From NCBI GenBank assembly GCA_949825045.1, contig OX463810.1, positions 34,668,201 through 34,732,200 on the forward strand: a DNA stretch of 64,000 bases, read 5' to 3'. This document shows, in pieces, positions 1-11,099 of the stretch. This stretch comes from Argyresthia goedartella (taxonomy: Eukaryota > Arthropoda > Insecta > Lepidoptera > Argyresthiidae). A model generated the notes under the pieces. It was given only the letters and a program-made list of their open reading frames with translations, was not told the DNA's origin and searched no databases. How positions within the stretch are numbered: the first letter of the stretch is position 1; the number at the start of each line of letters is the position of its first letter. The translations under genes were made by a program, and so were the position numbers.

Positions 1-35
1 CCGCTGGCTCACCGCGTGTTACGGGCGGGTGTCAG

Positions 36-377
36 ATGGCACCTATGAGTGGCGCGAAGGCTGGGAGCCCACCACCTTCTGCGCCACCCTGCCCGTCGCT
101 CTGGGAGGCGAACAGGGAGGCGAACAGTCGGATGTCGCCCCCATTCCTAGAGCGCCCCAGGTTGGATCTGCTCTCCCCCATCCATCCACGGTGGCCACCG
201 GGCACACCGTACACCGTCCGGTATGGTCGGATACCGGGACAGCGAGGGGCCTATTATCCGGGTTGGGACCCCTTGATGTACATACGGTCTGATATGCCGG
301 TTGCGTATCAGCAGCCGAGTTACTCCAAGGCCGACGGAGGTCTCAGCGGGTTCGGATCCCGCGGAGGTTCCCGCTAG
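36..377 (+). pseudogene. possible gag-pol linker of the BEL element
   Basis: A 113-codon open stretch in the same frame as the pol region that follows, ending at a TAG (375-377). It is rich in Pro, Gly, Ser and Tyr, as linkers between gag and protease often are. No zinc knuckle or other recognisable motif is visible, so its assignment rests only on frame and position. Confidence 0.3.
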
Positions 378-422
378 GGACACGCCGCCCACTTACAGGG
401 TGCCGCCACTCCACAGACGGTC

Positions 423-3400
423 ATGCTCCCCACCGCCTCTGTGATAGCGTGGAGTTCGGACGGCAAATCATGTGTGGCACGAGCACTATAGGACTCGGGG
501 GCCCAGGGGTGCTTAGTCTCGTGCAACCTTGTAAGACGGTTGGGCATTTCGGTAAGGGAGTATCCACATTCCATTCGGGGAATTGGGAACACGGAAGTCG
601 GTTCCGTTAAGGGAGTATGTCGGATTACTCTCTCGTCACGGGTGGATTCATCGGTGAATCTGACGGTCACGGCATTAGTCATGCCTAATGTGATGGGCTC
701 ACACCCTCACGTACGGTTGTCGCCCTCGGTGCGACAGTTGGTCGCTGGGTTGTCACTGGCTGACCCGGAGTTCGATATTCCGAACCCAGTAGACATTTTA
801 TTGGGTATCGATGCCTTGAGATACCTGTTAGTGCCAGGTGTCCACGTGTTGCAGGCGACTGGTCTGGTTTCGGTCAACACCAGACTGGGCCATGCGGTAA
901 TGGGTCCGGTCATGCCGGCTGCCCCACGCCTAGCGACTCGTAGTCCCTTATTCGGTTCTGTACTCTCGGAGGTGATACAGAAGTTTTGGGAGGTGGAGGA
1001 ACCACCTACGGTCCGCCGGTTGGACCCGGTTGAAGAAGAGTGTGAACAGTTTTATCGGAACAATACTGGTCGCCTTCGGTCAGGTCGATTTCTCACATGT
1101 CTTCCATTCCGGAGTGATCGCCCACCGCTGGGCAGTTCACACCATGCAGCCGAGACGCGGCTTCTGTCGATGGAACGACGCATGAAGCGTGACGGGATTT
1201 TCCGGCAGAAGTACGTCGACTTCATGCAGGAATACGAGTCGCTCGGCCACATGTCGGTTTCGGGTATCGACTGGAAGCGTGAAGACCACTGCTTCCTGCC
1301 TCATCACGCGGTCTTGAGGACCCCCGAGGGCAAAATACGGGTAGTGTTCGATGGATCGGCATCAACATCTAACGGCATGAACCTGTACCAGTGTTTGCAT
1401 TCAGGGCCGAAGTTGAACCATGACATCGCGGATGTTATCACACGGTTCCGTCGACACAATGTTGTGTTTGTAGCTGACATCCGGATGATGTTTAGACAGA
1501 CGGTCACTCACCCTGACGATAGACGGTATCAGCTGATACTGTGGCGAGAGAGCCCAGATCAGCCCATCAAGGTGTACGAGCTGAACACCAACACGTACGG
1601 GCTACGGTCTAGTCCTTATTTGGCGAATCGCACTCTGCGGGAGTTAGCGGATCGAGAACGGTTAAATTTCCCTAGAGGAGCAGCAATCCTGGAGCAGGAT
1701 CTCTACGTGGACGATATCTGTACCGGTGCAGATTCCGTAGAGGAGGCGCTCGCTCGTCGGGACGAGCTAGTTGAGCTCCTACGGGGTGGAGGTTACGAGC
1801 TTCGGAAATGGATGTCGAACTCTCCAGAGTTACTGTCTGGTCTTCCGGATGACTACCAGCAGGATCCCCACATTTTTGAAAACTTGGAAAATCCAAATAT
1901 GTTGTCGGTATTAGGCGTCCAGTACCAGCCGGTGTCAGACATGTTTTCGTATCGGGTCGAGTTGGACTCCCCAAAGGTCTGGACGAAACGGAACGTCCTT
2001 TCAACGGTGGCTAGGACATTTGATCCAAACGGGTGGATCACCCCGGTAACATTTCAGCTCAAGTGTTTTATGCAGCAATTGTGGTCTGCTGAGCTGAAAT
2101 GGGACGACCCGATCGGCGGGTCATTGAGCTCAGAGTGGGACTCGTTCTTTTCGACCCTCCCTGGCATCAATCGGATTTCACTGCCACGGAGGTTGGTCCC
2201 CACCAAACGATACACCGCCACCCTGCATGGGTTTTGCGATGCCTCGGAGAAGGGCTACGGAGCTGCGGTATATCTGCGTACGGTCGACTCCTCGGGGGAG
2301 GTTGATGTGCGGTTGGTCATGGCCAAGAGCAAGGTTGCGCCGTTGCGCACTCGCCTGACCATTCCCAAATTAGAGCTTTCAGGAGCGGCTCTCCTGACTC
2401 GTCTGCTCAACCACACGATGACGGTTCTTCGTGGGTCAATAGCGATAGAAGATACGGTCTACGCTTGGACGGACAGCCAGATCGTGTTATGCTGGCTGAA
2501 GGCTTCAGTTCACAAGCTGGAGATTTTTGTGGCGAATCGGGTTTCGCAGATTTTGAATTCGGAGGTTCCCTTAATCTGGAGACATGTTCCAGGGGAAATG
2601 AACCCAGCAGACTGTGCGTCTCGTGGGTGTCACGCTCCGGAGTTGGTTGGACATCCCTTGTGGTGGGGTCCAAAATGGTTGACTCAAGCCGAATCGGATT
2701 GGCCAATGAGTCCACGCGTTACCTCGGCGAACGGCGCCTTGACAGTCGGTGTCTGTACGACGCAACCAGAGCCGGAAGAGGAGCTCAGCCTGCTGGAACG
2801 GTACAGCTCGCTCGACAAGCTGGTCAATGTGACCGCCTGGATCTTCCGATTTGCGCGGAATTGTCGCAATTCTGAGGCGCAACGGGTGCGGACACAGGTC
2901 CTGACACCACGGGAACGGAACCATGCGTTGTTCGCATTGGTACGGAACGTGCAGACGGTGCACTTTAAGTCCGAATTGGACATTCTGAGACGCGGACGCG
3001 TCCAGCTGAAGGGAGCTGTGGCTCGGCTCAACCCCTTTATTGACCCTCAAGGATTGCTGAGGGTAGGAGGTCGGCTGCGGAATGCCAACCTGCCTTATGC
3101 GGCTCGCCACCCGTTGTTACTCCCTAGGAAAGGGAAGTTGGTCGAACTGTTGATACAGGATCGACACATTCGGAATGGGCATATCGGATGCCACGCCTTG
3201 ATGGCGTTTCTCCAGCGCGAGTTCTGGATTCTATCGGGAAGACGCTTAGTGCGTAGCGTCGTATTTCGGTGCCTGCCTTGTTATCGGGCCAAGGCGGCTA
3301 CGATGCAGCCCCAGATGGGCGATTTGCCCTCGGATAGGGTTAACGAAATCCGGCCCTTTGCGGGTGTCGGAACGGATTTCGCGGGACCATTCATGGTCAA

Positions 3401-3794
3401 GTCTTCACAGCTACGGAACGCCAGATTAGTGAAGGCATACCTGTGCGTCTTCGTGTGCTTGGCCACGAAGGCAGTCCACTTGGAGGTGGTCAGTGACCTC
3501 ACTACAGAGGCATTTATCGCATGTCTAGATCGGTTCGTCTCACGAAGGGGCCTCCCGACATTAATCCGTTCGGACAACGGCACAAATTTTGTCGGAGCCA
3601 GGCGATATCTGCAGGAGGTCACTCAATTCCTGAACGGTAACCAGGACGCCATCGGTACGGCTTGCTCCCGACGAGGGATTGAATGGGTTTTCAGTCCGCC
3701 GGGATGTCCTCATTGGGGAGGAATTTTTGAGGCTGCGGTTAAATCGGCTAAGTCGCACCTGACGAGGATCATCGGTGAGACCTCTACGCTTTGA
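423..3794 (+). pseudogene. pol: BEL/Pao pol: protease, RT, RNase H, integrase (broken)
   Basis: Polyprotein that would cleave itself, copy element RNA to DNA and integrate the copy. In order: aspartic protease (D-S-G-A-Q, codons 492-506, with the later LLGIDAL segment), reverse transcriptase with YVDD at about 1704-1715, RNase H (GFCDAS, then AWTDSQ, then NPADCASRG), and integrase with a zinc-binding N-terminus and D-D-E residues at about codons 3375, 3573 and 3729. The long open part runs 540-3794 (1084 codons). A TAG at 489-491 stands directly before the catalytic Asp of the protease, and the frame is lost near 3780, where the last integrase part continues in another frame. It is therefore a recent but inactive copy. 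Confidence 0.93.
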
Positions 3795-4263
3795 AGAGCT
3801 TGCGACGCTGTTCTGTAAAATTGAAATGACACTGAACTCGCGTCCGTTGTGCCCGCTCAGTTCGGATCCAAATGATTTGGAAGCGTTGACGCCGGGTCAC
3901 TTCCTGATAGGTCAGCCCCTTAACGCCCTGCCAGAATACCCATTCGGTGATGTTAAGTTAAGTCGATTAACTAGGTGGCAGATGTTGCAGCAGATGGCTC
4001 AAGATTTTCGGAAACGGTGGTCCCTTGAGTACTTGCACATCTTGCAGCAGCGCTTTAAGTGGACTGACCGGACGAGCCCCCCTCAAGTCGGTGATTTGGT
4101 GCTGATTAAGGATGCGAACCTGCCATCATTGAGATGGAGACGAGGACGGATCGTCAAATTGTACACGGGTCGGGATGGCACGCCTCGATCAGCAGAAGTC
4201 AAGGTGGGGGACTCGGTCCTCAAGAGAGCGGTCGCAAAACTTTCTCGCCTTCCTATTGATTAG
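3775..4263 (+). pseudogene. pol: BEL/Pao integrase C-terminal part, in shifted frame
   Basis: Continuation of the integrase after the frame change near 3780. It carries the family-typical segments ELATLFCKIE, LNSRPL and LTPGHFLIGQPL, followed by a basic C-terminal domain (GDLVLIKD, then W-RRGRIV) that in BEL elements closes pol. It ends at a TAG (4261-4263). The overlap with the preceding frame is about 20 bases, and an open frame on both sides suggests a single small indel. Confidence 0.88.
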
Positions 4264-4290
4264 GGACAGGTTCGGGCCTGTCCGGGCGGG

Positions 4291-4855
4291 TGACTGTTTA
4301 ATATTTATGCTTCGGAACGCACCTTTTTTTGTTGCGCGACTCGGACCGCGAGTGATCGGAAACGGAACTAGCAGCTGTCAGTTGTATAGAAACGTGATGA
4401 CGAGTTAGAGGTTACTTTTTTTGAGATGAGAAAAATGTCGGCACATGGCAGTCGGGCCTTGGCTGTATTGTAATTGTAATAATTGTCTAACACAGGTGTC
4501 GGGCCTGGTCGGAATGTTAATTATAATAAGCACGGAACAATCGTCGGGAAATAAGTAGATTCAAGTCATCGGAGTGAGTGCTTCGTGTTGTGAAAGGTTA
4601 AAGTGGTTCGGTCCCCAATTCGTCGCATTCGGACAGTGACTCCTCGTGTCGGCAAGCAACACGACGGCGACAGCATCGGGCTACGACGAGAGTAAGATTC
4701 GACTCCTCTCCCCTCACCCCCCTTGTGCTCCTTATCCCGTGTTCCTGCCTCGAATTGAGCTTTCGAATTCCGGTCCACGGCGTCAAAGGTCAGTACTCCT
4801 GGTGAAAACCAACCCTAACAAGATTCCACGCCCGTTCGGTTGAGGCGTGGAATTA
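4291..4855 (+). repeat. probable 3' LTR of the BEL element
   Basis: Non-coding sequence straight after the pol stop. A short G-rich run (4284-4290, polypurine-tract-like) is followed by TGACTG at 4291, a plausible LTR start, and the GC-rich composition ends near 4855. The 5' LTR is not in the window, so both borders are estimates. Confidence 0.45.
4823..4853. repeat. perfect 10-bp hairpin near LTR end
   Basis: ATTCCACGCC (4823-4832) and its exact reverse complement (4844-4853) enclose an 11-base loop. It lies close to the presumed LTR 3' border and may be part of the LTR end or polyadenylation region. Confidence 0.7.
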
Positions 4856-5367
4856 ATCAATTATATATAAATATTCAACTATACATACTAATGAATTTGC
4901 CTATGTTGACAGATATCAAGGCAAAAAGAGGTTCAAAAACTATGTTTAAAATGAGCTGATAAGAAAATCCTATCAAGGAATACTTAGATGACAAAACTGC
5001 ATGGTCCATACCATCTCAGCGCACAGAAATTCGACGAGGGGCGATGGATCAAGTCTCACTCGCCGGCGAATTTCCTTAGACCGAAACCAGTACCTGTTGT
5101 AAAGTCACTTTTAAAAAAAAAGGTATGGGGGAGTTTCTTTCCGTTTCTTCTTAACCCCGAGGCCCACCTTCCGAAACGGTGTAATCTTTTTTTATATAAA
5201 AAAAATTGACTTGTAGTTTAAGTAAGTATAATTTTGACGTTGAATAAGATAATTTATTTATTTATATTCAATAAATAAAAATGACTCTGACTCTGACTCT
5301 CTGCTGCATTAGATTTGCATCTGACTACCTAGTTATAAAGGTCAGCTATGAAGGTATGTTTGGGTAC

Positions 5368-5600
5368 CTACAATACCTTGGACACTATTTACACACATTG
5401 CTCTAGCCCCAAACTAGGATTCTCTGTATCTTGGGTACTAGACAACGATACACATACTTATATAGATAAATATTATACTTAAATAGATAAACAACCATGA
5501 CTAGGGTACAAACATCCGTTCTCACCGCTCCCACCGGGACTCGAACCCTTGGATTCGTAGGCAGGGTCACTGCCGAGTCGGCAATTCGGGTCGTCGGGTA
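5368..5600 (-). mobile_element. tRNA-headed SINE, family 1 (minus strand)
   Basis: Read on the minus strand it begins with a tRNA-like head (GGCAGTGACCCTGCC and a B-box GGTTCGAGTCCCGG), then a body with AACATATCG-poor AT-rich sequence and the tail CCTAGTTTGGGGCTAG. The same unit recurs in plus orientation at 45588-45840 and partly at 44546-44760, which makes it an interspersed SINE rather than a tRNA gene. Confidence 0.82.
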
Positions 5601-5894
5601 GCCAGACTATGTCCATCAATGCTGGGGCCCGAGTCCCTTATGAAACACGAATATCAATAGTGTATCGGTTGCTCCCGTGGATGCAAAATGCCGTATCAGG
5701 CTTGTCGGCAGCACTTATTTTGTTTGCCTTATGCTGCATTTTGCGCCCTTGGGAAATCGATACACTATCCGTGTTTCATAAGAGACTCGAGTTATTTCTT
5801 TATAGCCTTCGTATCAAATCCTCGGAACCCAAACCAATATGCACCTGGAAATAAGGCCTGTATGCTTGAGGAGAACTGCTTCTGATGGCTTGAA

Positions 5895-5913
5895 AGTGTG
5901 TGTGTGTGTGTGT
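5895..5913. repeat. (GT)n microsatellite
   Basis: About nine GT dinucleotides in a row inside the intron before the first visible Brd7-9 exon. Confidence 0.9.
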
Positions 5914-6015
5914 ATGTCAAGGAAGCCTTTGCCCTCGATGCGGACACCGTCGGCGGTGGGTCGGTGCGGGCTGGGCATGGTGACATGATTACACTAACTA
6001 GAGTTTTAGGTTTTA

Positions 6016-6480
6016 ATGGATTTTCACTGTTTTTTATTTACCCGTCCGTGGCCGATCGTGCGGGTAGCAACATCTAGCCGAGACGGGCACTGGATGGGTG
6101 TCCGTTTTTACGTAACATTTGACATCCGTGTTTCGGATGACACGTTAAGCTGCAGATCCCGGTTACTATCGCTTCTCGATGGTAATAGTCGTAAAGTTGT
6201 ATCAGACGCCCAGGGACGTCTCCGTTTCAGGATTTGGCAAAAATGCTTTCGGATGTTCGGATGTTACCCTCTACAGGCCGCATTTCTCATGTCTCAGGGC
6301 AGGTTGATAACTTCTGACAGTTGGGTGGCCACTAGCCGGACACCCCTCCAACACCCACTGAGCCAGCGTGGTGGAGTATGGCTCGATCTTACTCGTATTC
6401 GGGTAAAGCCCCGTACCCCTCGATGGGGACATCAATGGGTTATTTTTTTATTTACCCTACTTACCGTTATTTATTAGAAT
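6016..6480 (+). repeat. degenerate interspersed repeat in intron
   Basis: A 153-codon open stretch lies here, but the DNA reads like an old dispersed insect repeat (the segment around CAACACCCACTGAGCCAGCG) and no protein domain is recognisable. I treat it as non-coding. Confidence 0.4.
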
Positions 6481-6542
6481 GTACCGTCTAGTTTAACTCT
6501 AAGTTGGTTTTTGTTCAATAAATTCATAAACTTTGATTGCAG

Positions 6543-6683
6543 CGCTCCGAGAAGACCGGCGCAACTTTGTCCGCGGAATCAAACCGCTGCACTACGGCCC
6601 CTTCAGCTCGTATGCGCCCGCGCACGACGGCACCTTCGCCTCGCTCACGAAGGAAGAGTCGCATCTGCTCTACCATACACTGC
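6543..6683 (+). CDS. Brd7-9: Brd7-9 homologue, internal exon A
   Basis: First visible exon of a BRD7/BRD9-family gene. It follows a TTGATTGCAG acceptor and ends at a GTGAGT donor; it enters with two bases of a split codon and leaves after one. It encodes 46 whole codons including HYGPFSSYAPAHDGTFASL, matching the conserved segment just after the bromodomain in BRD7 and BRD9 (the DUF3512 region; human form GPYSSYAPTYDSTFA). These proteins are subunits of SWI/SNF-class remodelling complexes (PBAF for BRD7, non-canonical BAF for BRD9) and act in the nucleus. The bromodomain exons must lie left of the window. Family identification is strong. Insects seem to have one gene for both, so I cannot call BRD7 against BRD9. 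Confidence 0.9.
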
Positions 6684-7659
6684 GTGAGTACACACACTAC
6701 ACACACTCTGTGGAACATCCACCGAACGAAGCGAACACTCAACGTTTGACGGACAGTCAACGTCACTGTCATTGTCTCTCGCTGGAGAAATGACAGCATT
6801 ATGGTGATACTCCACTATATATCTGTCGCGGCCATTTAGATAAATTATAGTCAAATGCCCGGGCTGTTAACTAAAGGCCGGCATTAAATCGGCCATCGGC
6901 CAAATAACTGAACGAAACGTTTAACGAGTTGCCTAAACGTGTCTATTCAAATGATTAACACCAGACGGATGGGCCTTGCTCCATTGGATGGCCTCGCTCC
7001 ACTCCGCTTCGCTCGGCTCCAGGTTGTACATAAAGTTGTGACCTGACACAAGCTAACTTCAATATTCGGACAGAAGGTGACCGAACAACCTATTCGTATT
7101 TCGGCTAAGTTGACTCTGAAACAAATCAGCTGTTGCGTTGGCACCATCTTGCAAAAACGATTGGCGATTTTTGGTAGAAGGCACAGTTTATTGTAACATA
7201 TGGGCGATGCTAAATAAATATACCATAGTACTTTTTATTTTATTTTATGAAATTTTCGTCCTTCTCTCGTCCACCATTCGGTCAGGGACCTACTCCAGCT
7301 GCCATCACCTGGTGACCCATAACAAACACTAAACAACGTGAAACCCGTGTTAAATTTAGTTGACATTTATGATGCGTATAGCTCTCTTCTGAAGGTCTAA
7401 AATCTTTTTAATATCAATGATATTCCCCCACACTACATCCATATAACCCTGGATTGAAAAAAACCAAAGTATGCCTGTAAAGCGGCTTTCTTTGGTGAAA
7501 TTTTAACCATTGTTCTCAAGGCATAACAAAAACTACATAGTTTTCCAGCAATTACTCCGGGTTTCTACCAGTCGTTTTTAGAGAGTTTAGATGCAATAAA
7601 AAATATATATTTGTATCGCATGATTTTTTTTAAGCCCTGCGTTAGCCAGTCTTCAATAT

Positions 7660-8010
7660 GTTTTATCTAGAAACGAATCTTAAACCCTCTTTACTGCGTC
7701 CAAAAACTGCACGTTACGACCAGCTATACTACTTGGTCAAAACCCAACTCAAACGAGCCGAGAGTTTTAATGCCTAATTATGTACAGTTACATACACTAG
7801 TTTATCTGCACACATATCATAAGCTCTCTTTAATGTATTCAGGAATCGCATGTTCGACCGGCATGGTGGCATTGATAATTCCTTTGCACTTGTTTAGCTT
7901 GTTCAGTAGTACCAACTTCACAAACAAAATAGGGGCGGCACGCAGGCGGGCGTCAGCGTTCGAAATTTAAATGTCATAATATGTAGAAAAATTACACATT
8001 ATTGTCATAA
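7660..8010 (+). repeat. foldback-type repeat family, copy 1 (half element)
   Basis: Contains TTTTAATGCCTAATTATG, TTCAGTAGTACCAACTTCAC and GCACGCAGGCGGGCGTC, all shared with copies at 10465-11010 and 41196-41880. Only about one arm of the palindromic element is present, preceded by the CTCTTTACTGCGTCCAAAAAC segment. Non-coding and non-autonomous; its parent transposon is unknown. Confidence 0.7.
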
Positions 8011-8797
8011 TCCCGAGTATGTGAGAGTATAAATTTTGAAGTCGCCACAAATAAATACTCTGCGTTCACTGCATCAATTTGATTTACTTGCCTTTACTCT
8101 ATGATTCATTTGTACCCTCAGGTGAACAATACTCTTTGCTTGTTACGCTAAAGTTTGTAAATAATAAACACAGAGTAATTATTAGCTACAAATTTTTAGC
8201 ACCCTCTACTTGGAACTAATTTGATAAGTTTGATTCCCCATTCCTCTAAATAGAAAGACTAACTTTCGATAAGGCTGGTTGTTAACCGTTTCCGACTGTG
8301 CTTTATTTCAAACGCCGGTCCTTAATTAATAGCCTGGGATATGGATTAATTCCTCATTTAAAGAAATTGCGACGACATCTCCATATCCGTCCTCCGAACC
8401 TTTCATCAAAGTCTTCTCTCCCGTCTTTCCACTCTTGGCGACACACAGCGTTCATCCACCAATTCTCGCCTCAAAGACCTAGCTCATCCTCCTCTTGCAT
8501 TATTTGAAACCCATTATGTGGCTCTCTTGGCCCCAGGGTTCGGATGAATTCGAGCATTTAATAACGGACCATTCCCACTTCAATTGGGCATATAGAGATA
8601 AACTACGATAACATGGCGCGCCGCTCTACTGATAAGGAAACCCTTCGTCTGCAAGTCCGATCCACACTTTATCGATTTTTTTTAAATTTGAATCCTCCAA
8701 AAGTGAGCTGAAGGTGAAACTCAATGTTCTGTCAGGAGGCCAAGCTTAAGGCAGTGCACCTATGTGCCCGTATATACAATGGTGGTCGACTCCCCAG

Positions 8798-8934
8798 CGT
8801 CGGAGACGGGGCAAGGCAACGAGGAGCTGCTCCGCTTCGCTCCGGACTCTCCGTGGAGCGTCATCTACGACATGGAGGCGATGTTCCCGGACAAGAAGTC
8901 TGAACTAAACCTGCCCGATAAGAATGATGAAGCG
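8798..8934 (+). CDS. Brd7-9: Brd7-9 homologue, exon B
   Basis: Exon with acceptor CTCCCCAG (AG at 8796-8797) and donor GTAACT. Its first two bases complete the codon opened by exon A and it ends on a codon boundary. The 45 codons begin S-E-T-G-Q and contain LLRFAPDSPWSVIYDM, which lines up with the YGDETGVQ...LQEF stretch of BRD9-type proteins. The pyrimidine tract before the acceptor is short, so an upstream acceptor adding a few residues is possible. No stop is present, and phases on both sides agree with the neighbouring exons. Like exon A it belongs to the DUF3512 region; no catalytic residues are expected. Confidence 0.8.
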
Positions 8935-9057
8935 GTAACTCTATTCTTGTCTCTTCTTCTGCTTTTAATGAATGGCCTTTATCAAGGACATTGGGCGTCG
9001 CCTGAGGGACCGAGGATTTGACAACCGCTCTGGGGTTTTCATGGTAACGCCGATTTA

Positions 9058-9240
9058 TTTCTTTGCTCCTGGCCCCAAACTAGGATACCCTGTGTCGTGG
9101 GAACCAGAAACAGCGACATGACACATAAACATCAAAGACCTGCCGTATTTTTTTCTTCCCCCCAGCCGGCGATCGAACCCGGGACCTCTCGCATTACTAT
9201 GCGAGCATGCATAGCCACAACCTCTGCGCCAGAGGTCTTC
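9058..9240 (-). mobile_element. tRNA-headed SINE, family 2 (minus strand)
   Basis: On the minus strand: a tRNA-like head with B-box GGTTCGATCGCC, a short body and a tail ending CCTAGTTTGGGGCC. A second copy lies at 29668-29826 (+). The 3' end resembles SINE family 1, suggesting both borrow the same LINE machinery. It sits in the intron between exons B and C. Confidence 0.78.
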
Positions 9241-9907
9241 GATGCGTTGTGCGGATTTTTGACATTGTATTTTATTTATGGTGTGCTAACTTACCTCTAT
9301 TGAGGTTAAAGCTATTGTTAAGTGTATTGGAAAGATTATCTCGCGAGAATCTGGAAATTAACGTTTTTAGAAGTTCATTAGCACTACCGTGCACGATCTA
9401 AGTATTTTCTTCGGATGTGAAAGACTGTCCCTCTCTTCTTATCTAGAAACAAGGATGACGGATATAATATATAGGAAATAATAAGAAAATAAATAAGAAA
9501 TTTCATTATAGTTTACCTTGGGTAGGTTCACCTTACCGGCTGTGTGTGTACTACATAGCAGGTGAGATGTTATAGCTATTGTTATTGCCCCAGCCAATAA
9601 CCCAGCCCAATACCCCTTCTCTTGGCGCCTGAGTGCCGCTTGGAGGAAGAAGCGGCTCATAGGATCAAGAGAGATGCATAGTACATGGGCGACAGAGAGA
9701 GGTAACACTTAGCGCAGGCGTTCTTCTATTACGACTTCTATACATTCAATCGGGTTGTGATGTGATCTCGTCTTGTATCTTGCTCTTTTTGAAGACCTCG
9801 CATTCGCACGCTGGCCCGACGCCTGAGCGGAACGACAACCCTTAGCCGTTTGAGCCAGAGCAGGGGTTTACTTACACATTATTATTATACTTTGTATTAA
9901 TTCACAG

Positions 9908-9994
9908 GACATATCCTCGATGACGGTGTCGGTGTCAGAGCTCCGCTCTCTCTCCGAACTCGGCATCGACATGGACTTCCTCAGCGAGATCGAG
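9908..9994 (+). CDS. Brd7-9: Brd7-9 homologue, exon C
   Basis: Exon of exactly 29 codons, phase 0 at both ends, between acceptor TTCACAG and donor GTTTGT. It encodes DISSMTVSVSELRSLSELGI and a short acidic tail. BRD9-type proteins have a comparable DISMLSSLG segment at this position, before the C-terminal coiled region. Its codon composition is GC-rich like the other exons and unlike the AT-rich introns. The donor GTTTGT is weaker than consensus but usable. Confidence 0.82.
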
Positions 9995-10299
9995 GTTTGT
10001 CAGAGCAGACACTATTTAGATTAACATTTATTCCATTACTTTTTAAAAAAAATGCCACCTAACATGTAAATTAGCAGCTCGATACGTGCTGTTGTACGTG
10101 GCTTTATAGTCTAAGACACGGTATAGGTGAACAACCACCCGCATCCGTTATTCTATCAGCAGTAAGATTATATGTTATCCAATGTAAAGGTGAGGTTAGA
10201 TTTTCAGCATCTCGGACCATTAGGATATTTGAAAGATCTTGCAGCTCTGGCTACCCCTCATCGGAAACAGTAGTTTTTATATGTTTGCGAACGTTACAG

Positions 10300-10397
10300 G
10301 AGGACATCGCAGCGTCGCAACACGACTACGGTCTGAGCGGCGCTCTGCAACAGACCGGTGCCTTGATCAGCAAACTCAACGCCGCCCAGCACGAAAG
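10300..10397 (+). CDS. Brd7-9: Brd7-9 homologue, exon D (coiled segment)
   Basis: Exon from acceptor GTTACAG to donor GTACAT. It starts on a codon boundary and ends after two bases of an Arg codon. It encodes a likely amphipathic helix, LQQTGALISKLNAAQHER, which corresponds to the conserved LDETTRLLRELQEAQNERL helix near the C-terminus of BRD7. This helix is the best-conserved C-terminal landmark of the family and ties the small exons together as one gene. The following intron is long (3.2 kb) and packed with repeats. Confidence 0.88.
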
Positions 10398-10464
10398 GTA
10401 CATAATAGTAGTTTATGTGACTGCTGCAGGGCATCCATACTCGAGAGTAGGCGAGTTTCATAAT

Positions 10465-11010
10465 AATATCACTCGAGAGTTTTAATGCCTAATTATGTAA
10501 TTGATTTATTAATGATGTAATTGAATATTTAAAATAATGCTATTGCTAACTTAAATACGATAATTAATGAGTAGATCACACCACACACAAACCCCAGTGG
10601 TTTCAGTGGTGTTCCCCTAATGAGTAACTATGTAAAATTTTGTGTAAATAAATAAATAAATAAAAAAAAAAATGTACAGTTACATACACTAGTTTATCTA
10701 CACAAATATCATAATGTGTTCAGGAACCGCATGTTCGACCGGCATTGTGGCATTGAGGCATTGATCATTGCTCTGCAGTTGTTTAGCTTGTTCAGTAGTA
10801 CCAACTTCACAGACAAACTAGGGGCGGCACGCAGGCGGGCGTCGGCGTTCTAAATTTGGATGTCATAATTTGATAAATTTTGGTACATTATGGTCATAAT
10901 GATCAATATTCAGATAAGAAATGAGTTTTTACCATTATGCTGGTCGTAACGTGTGGTTTTTGGACGCAGTAAAGAGGGTTTATGATACGTGTGTAGATAA
11001 AGTATTTATT
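10465..11010 (+). repeat. foldback-type repeat family, copy 2, interrupted
   Basis: Same family as 7660-8010 and 41196-41880. Its left part ends at 10499 and resumes at 10672, split by a short LINE 3' fragment. It lies in the intron between exons D and E. Confidence 0.72.
10500..10671 (+). mobile_element. 5'-truncated LINE 3' end with target duplication
   Basis: A 172-bp insertion ending in (TAAA)n and an A run, flanked on both sides by ATGTA (10495-10499 and 10672-10676). It interrupts the foldback repeat exactly. This is the signature of a dead-on-arrival non-LTR retrotransposon insertion. Confidence 0.8.
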
Positions 11011-11099
11011 TTAAACTTTTTTGTCCTTTTTGTAAGTTCCTCCAGTCGGTGTGAACAGTCTCGAATAAAGTCGAATATCAAGGTGTCTGTCTCTGGCTA

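Larger units (their letters stand above)
1..4855 (+). mobile_element. BEL/Pao LTR retrotransposon, 5' end outside window
   Basis: A retroelement with domain order protease, reverse transcriptase, RNase H, integrase and a reverse transcriptase of the BEL/Pao type (YVDD active site, very long pol), followed by a probable 3' LTR. It is noticeably more GC-rich than the AT-rich DNA to its right. It lies upstream of an exon whose splice acceptor is at 6541-6542, so it sits in an intron of the Brd7-9 gene, in the same orientation as the gene. It is not intact: in-frame stops at 375-377 and 489-491 and a frame change near 3780 interrupt the coding region. The 5' LTR and most of gag are outside the window. 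Confidence 0.93.

Noticed and set aside
2099..3758. Overlapping ORFs on both strands within BEL pol
   Set aside because: Shadows of the GC-rich pol gene without domains.
6016..6477. 153-codon ORF as a gene
   Set aside because: Lies in a Brd7-9 intron, no domain, repeat-like DNA.
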